Shown piece by piece: positions 14,744 to 17,123 of a stretch of 17,123 nt of DNA. A program made the position numbers and the translations under genes. The notes under the pieces are model-generated. The model did not search any database and was not told the origin of the DNA. It saw only the letters and a program-made list of their open reading frames with translations. The stretch's first letter is position 1. Each line of letters begins with the position of its first letter. The stretch is from Candidatus Puniceispirillum sp. (GTDB taxonomy: Bacteria; Pseudomonadota; Alphaproteobacteria; Puniceispirillales; Puniceispirillaceae): the NCBI GenBank assembly GCA_018668795.1, contig JABJBD010000223.1:1-17123 (forward strand). The letters are read 5' to 3'.

Positions 14744-15286
14744 TCAGGTGAATTTATCTAGGTGATGCGCCAGATCATCAAGATTCTGCGCCACCTCAAA
14801 ATGTTCGATATGGTCATTATGCATAAAGTCACTGTCAATCACTGACTGGAACAGGGCAAGCAGGTGATCCCAATAGCCATTCTGGTTCAGAATGATGATT
14901 GGTTTGCTGTGCTGTTTAAGCTGGCGCCACGTGATGACTTCCATAGTTTCATCTAGGGTGCCAAGCCCCCCTGGCAGAATGACAAAGGCTGAGGCCATAT
15001 CATACATCATGGCTTTGCGTTCATGCATGGAATCAACAACATGCAGATCTTTGACATCAGGATGTCCGATTTCGATATTGTTCAAAAAATGTGGAATGAT
15101 ACCGGTAACATGGCCATTTGCCGCAATCGTGCCATCGGCTACTGCGCCCATCAGCCCCATTTTACCGCCACCATAAATAAGACCAAGGCCACGAGTGGCC
15201 AGCATTTTGCCAGTTTCAGTCGCAACATCGCGGTAAATAGGATTATTGCCGTTGGCGGCACCGGTAAATACGCATATTTTTTTCAT
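14744..15286 (-). CDS. LOG-family protein (TIGR00730), putative nucleoside 5'-monophosphate phosphoribohydrolase
   Basis: A 180-residue Rossmann-fold protein with the family signatures GGGKMGLMGAVADG (39-52), SMHERKAMMY (86-95) and PGGLGTLDE (105-113). The arginine of HERK and the glutamate of PGGxGTxxE are the expected active-site residues. Characterised members cleave AMP or N6-modified AMP to the base and ribose 5-phosphate; plant and some bacterial homologues make free cytokinins. The bacterial role is usually unclear, so no gene name is given. The N-terminal motif reads CVFTGAANG instead of the common CGSSxG. Ribosome site AGGA lies 7 bases before the ATG. It is upstream of icd on the same strand (about 180 bases) and divergent from the LysM gene. 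Confidence 0.93.
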   Translation of the reverse strand: MKKICVFTGAANGNNPIYRDVATETGKMLATRGLGLIYGGGKMGLMGAVADGTIAANGHVTGIIPHFLNNIEIGHPDVKDLHVVDSMHERKAMMYDMASAFVILPGGLGTLDETMEVITWRQLKQHSKPIIILNQNGYWDHLLALFQSVIDSDFMHNDHIEHFEVAQNLDDLAHHLDKFT

Positions 15287-15389
15287 GAAGGCATCCTGTT
15301 GATCAATGGTAACTACGGTATGTATTGAACCTATAGTAATTTAGGATTACGCTTAAGTTGTAATTATCACAAAGATGGAATGTTGAACC
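15287..15389. other. Divergent intergenic region between the LOG gene and the LysM gene
   Basis: 103 AT-rich bases that must hold both promoters. A short GTAAT-TTAGG-ATTAC inverted repeat lies near 15336-15350. I could not choose promoter elements with confidence. Confidence 0.4.
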
Positions 15390-16484
15390 GTGCGGCTAAA
15401 GATTTTCTTGTTAATTTCGGTGGGTGCCATTCTGGCTGCCTTTGCGCTTGGTTGGGTGTTTCTATCTGACGACAACACCACGGCGGTAGAACCGCAAAGC
15501 GAAGAAGTTGTTGAAATTCCTAAAATTGAAGGCGAAAAAGCAGCGCCAGATAAGACGGGTGAAGCAGATGTTTCTGTAGCCACATCTGGAACCACTGGCG
15601 ACCAAAAGGTCGATGATACATCAAGCCAGATTAATGATAAGCCAAGTCTGGAAATAGACATCGCCCGGGTAAAGCCCGATGGTGCGGCTGTTTTTGCTGG
15701 TAAGGCAGCGCCGAATGCGAAAATCCGTGTGTTCGAAAAGGATATTTTGCTTGGTGAAACGGTTGCTGATGAAAATGGCGAATGGGTCGTTGTGCTTGAT
15801 CGCCCCTTAGCGCCAGGTCAGCATCTGGTGATGATCGGCATGGAAACCGATGATGGTCAAAGTGAACTGGCAGATATGACGCTGGCTATTGAAATTGATG
15901 AAGGTGAGTCTGCACAGCCTTTGGTGGCATTATTGCCGCAAACCGAGACTGACATGCCAAAATTGCTACAGGCACCGCAGACTATGGTGAAAACTGATGC
16001 CCAAGATACAGGCACAGGTGCCGCCATGCCGCTTGTTGCGCCACGGTCGATTATATGGCTGGATCAGGAACGTATTTCGATTGCAGGCATATCGCGTAAT
16101 GGTACGCGTCTTCTGGTCAGTCTTGATGGTCAAAAATTTGCCGATGTGACGATTGATGATAAAGCTGGCAGTGATGACCGTGAATGGCAGGTTTCCGGTG
16201 CCGTTGATATGAGCAGATCACGCTTTGAAATGTTGTTCAATCTGCTTGATGCGAACAACCAGTCTGTTGCCACCTACAGACTGCCCCTTGTCACCAGTGA
16301 TCTTAAAAAAGGCCTTGATGGCACCGATCTAGTTATCGTTCAAAAAGGCGATGCCTTGTGGCGTATTGCCTATCGCCGTTATGGTGAAGGCGTGCGTTAT
16401 GTCGATATTGTGCGTCAGAATGTGGCGGCAATTAATGATCCTGACCTGATTTTTCCCAATCAGGTATTTGCTGTCCCAAAGTAA
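15390..16484 (+). CDS. Membrane-anchored LysM peptidoglycan-binding protein
   Basis: A 364-residue envelope protein. Residues 4-25 form one hydrophobic helix after a short basic N-terminus (MRLK), an uncleaved anchor or signal sequence without a lipobox. An acidic, low-complexity linker (about 28-85) follows, then a small beta domain (about 86-168) with the pattern APNAKIRVFEKDILLGETVAD..GEW, a second linker, and another beta-rich part (about 225-305). The C-terminus (about 313-363) is a LysM domain, KGDALWRIAYRRYGEG...ND.I.PNQVFAVPK, which binds peptidoglycan. Such proteins are common in alphaproteobacteria; their exact role is not established. The start is GTG at 15390, the first start codon after an in-frame TGA at 15384, with a weak GGA upstream. 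The psd-like gene follows on the same strand after 90 bases. Confidence 0.87.
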   Translation: MRLKIFLLISVGAILAAFALGWVFLSDDNTTAVEPQSEEVVEIPKIEGEKAAPDKTGEADVSVATSGTTGDQKVDDTSSQINDKPSLEIDIARVKPDGAAVFAGKAAPNAKIRVFEKDILLGETVADENGEWVVVLDRPLAPGQHLVMIGMETDDGQSELADMTLAIEIDEGESAQPLVALLPQTETDMPKLLQAPQTMVKTDAQDTGTGAAMPLVAPRSIIWLDQERISIAGISRNGTRLLVSLDGQKFADVTIDDKAGSDDREWQVSGAVDMSRSRFEMLFNLLDANNQSVATYRLPLVTSDLKKGLDGTDLVIVQKGDALWRIAYRRYGEGVRYVDIVRQNVAAINDPDLIFPNQVFAVPK

Positions 16485-16499
16485 TAGGAGTCAAATCAC

Positions 16500-16511
16500 A
16501 TGACGCCTTAA
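16500..16511 (+). other. Minimal ORF (Met-Thr-Pro-stop) with a strong ribosome site
   Basis: AGGAG (16486-16490), 9 bases, then ATG ACG CCT TAA. This strong site is better than the one in front of the psd-like gene 64 bases on. It could be a start-stop leader, a decayed old gene start, or chance. Confidence 0.25.
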
Positions 16512-16574
16512 CACGGGGATGTCATCGGCTGATGAACGGATGTGACTGATCTATGACGAACAGGCAAGATGATA

Positions 16575-17123
16575 ATGACTAAAGACTCTACAACCGGATT
16601 TTTGGCATCAGGGCGTGGCATTTTTGCCCGTATCGCTGATGAAGGCTGGGTGTTTGTTGCTGTGGCTGGTGGTGTAACCATTATTCTCAGCCTTATATAT
16701 TTGCCGCTTGGCGCCTTTGCGCTGGGCATTACATTGTGGTTTGCCCATATCATGCGGATGCCCCACCGCCAGCGTCCCGATAATGACTATGCGATCATTG
16801 CCCCTGCTGATGGAGTGATTGTTGATATTGCTGATGCTCATTACCCTTCAGCATCTGTGCCGCAGGATGATTTATCGGACAGAACCGGAATGGGACTTCG
16901 TTTGACGATCCGGACTTCTTTGGCAGATGCGCAATGGCAGTGCAATCCAGTCAGCGGTCGGGTGTTGGATAATTTGCTGATCCCCGGTCAAAGTAAGCAT
17001 CTTGGCGGCGCAGATTTATTTGCGCATAAATCAGGTTTTGATGAGGATGTGCTGGCGGCAATCCGTGCTGGGAATGAACGCCGTGAAGTTCGATTTTTGT
17101 CGGAAACAAACGCCCATGTTACG
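16575..17123 (+). CDS. Phosphatidylserine decarboxylase-like protein, C-terminus cut by window edge
   Basis: The reading frame stays open for 183 codons to the right edge. The architecture is that of the short Psd family (about 210-230 residues) that makes phosphatidylethanolamine: an N-terminal segment with EGW, a hydrophobic region of one or two helices (about 20-55), a short basic stretch, then IAPADGVIVDI (Asp79 in the conserved ADG) and a C-terminal part with GNERREVRF. Where relatives have FDxHVNRSPVAG, this protein reads ADAQWQCNPVSG, so the conserved His is Gln120 and the Arg is Cys123. The LGST self-cleavage site, if present, lies outside the window. An alternative in-frame ATG lies at 16569; AGG spacing favours 16575. 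It may be co-transcribed with the LysM gene. Family call good; activity doubtful. Confidence 0.75.
   Translation, partial: MTKDSTTGFLASGRGIFARIADEGWVFVAVAGGVTIILSLIYLPLGAFALGITLWFAHIMRMPHRQRPDNDYAIIAPADGVIVDIADAHYPSASVPQDDLSDRTGMGLRLTIRTSLADAQWQCNPVSGRVLDNLLIPGQSKHLGGADLFAHKSGFDEDVLAAIRAGNERREVRFLSETNAHVT

Noticed and set aside
1..17123. tRNA, rRNA, CRISPR array, insertion sequence or prophage
   Set aside because: No TTCGA-type tRNA arm with flanking stems, no regularly spaced repeat array, no transposase or integrase frame and no target-site duplications were seen.

Overview
The window reads as core chromosome of an alphaproteobacterium, not an accessory island. The markers are a C4-pathway 5-aminolevulinate synthase, a CtrA-type cell-cycle response regulator, a cysteine-poor DksA, a DUF3553 small protein, and a recA-alaS-icd block of a kind I recall from alphaproteobacteria. 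Base composition is moderate (neither GC-rich nor extremely AT-rich) and the intergenic DNA is AT-rich. Together with the short spacing this fits a marine lineage such as SAR116 or a relative, but that placement is inference. No tRNA, rRNA, CRISPR array, insertion sequence or phage gene is visible.

Left block (1-7030, all minus strand). A 1-Cys peroxiredoxin is cut by the left edge. Next come a TTG-started hemA (ALAS), then fdhA and fdhB, a two-subunit NAD-dependent formate dehydrogenase in which FdhB fuses NuoE-like and NuoF-like parts. Last is a 64-residue DUF3553 protein. Formate oxidation would feed NADH directly. No FdsG-type subunit and no FdhD/FdsC maturation factor lie beside it.

Middle block (7031-9246). 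A ctrA gene (minus) is divergent from a dksA-like gene (plus). The AT-rich DNA around ctrA holds several near-consensus CtrA sites (TTAA-N7-TTAA or TTAACCAT) and a 20-bp-spaced direct repeat. Between dksA and recA are two consecutive imperfect hairpins, then a promoter-like segment with two imperfect alphaproteobacterial SOS (GAAC-N7-GAAC-like) sites, one lying between the -35 and -10.

Right block (9247-17123). recA ends in a clear intrinsic terminator. alaS follows and converges on icd across a probable bidirectional terminator. A LOG-family nucleotide hydrolase gene (minus) is divergent from a gene for a membrane-anchored LysM protein (plus). The LysM gene is followed on the same strand by a phosphatidylserine decarboxylase-like gene cut by the right edge, which appears to have lost the conserved histidine of its DxH motif.

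I did not find a clear new multi-gene system. The points most worth checking are the Psd-like protein with the altered active-site motif, the regulatory sequences around ctrA/dksA/recA, the paired hairpins, and a few small ORFs and palindromes.
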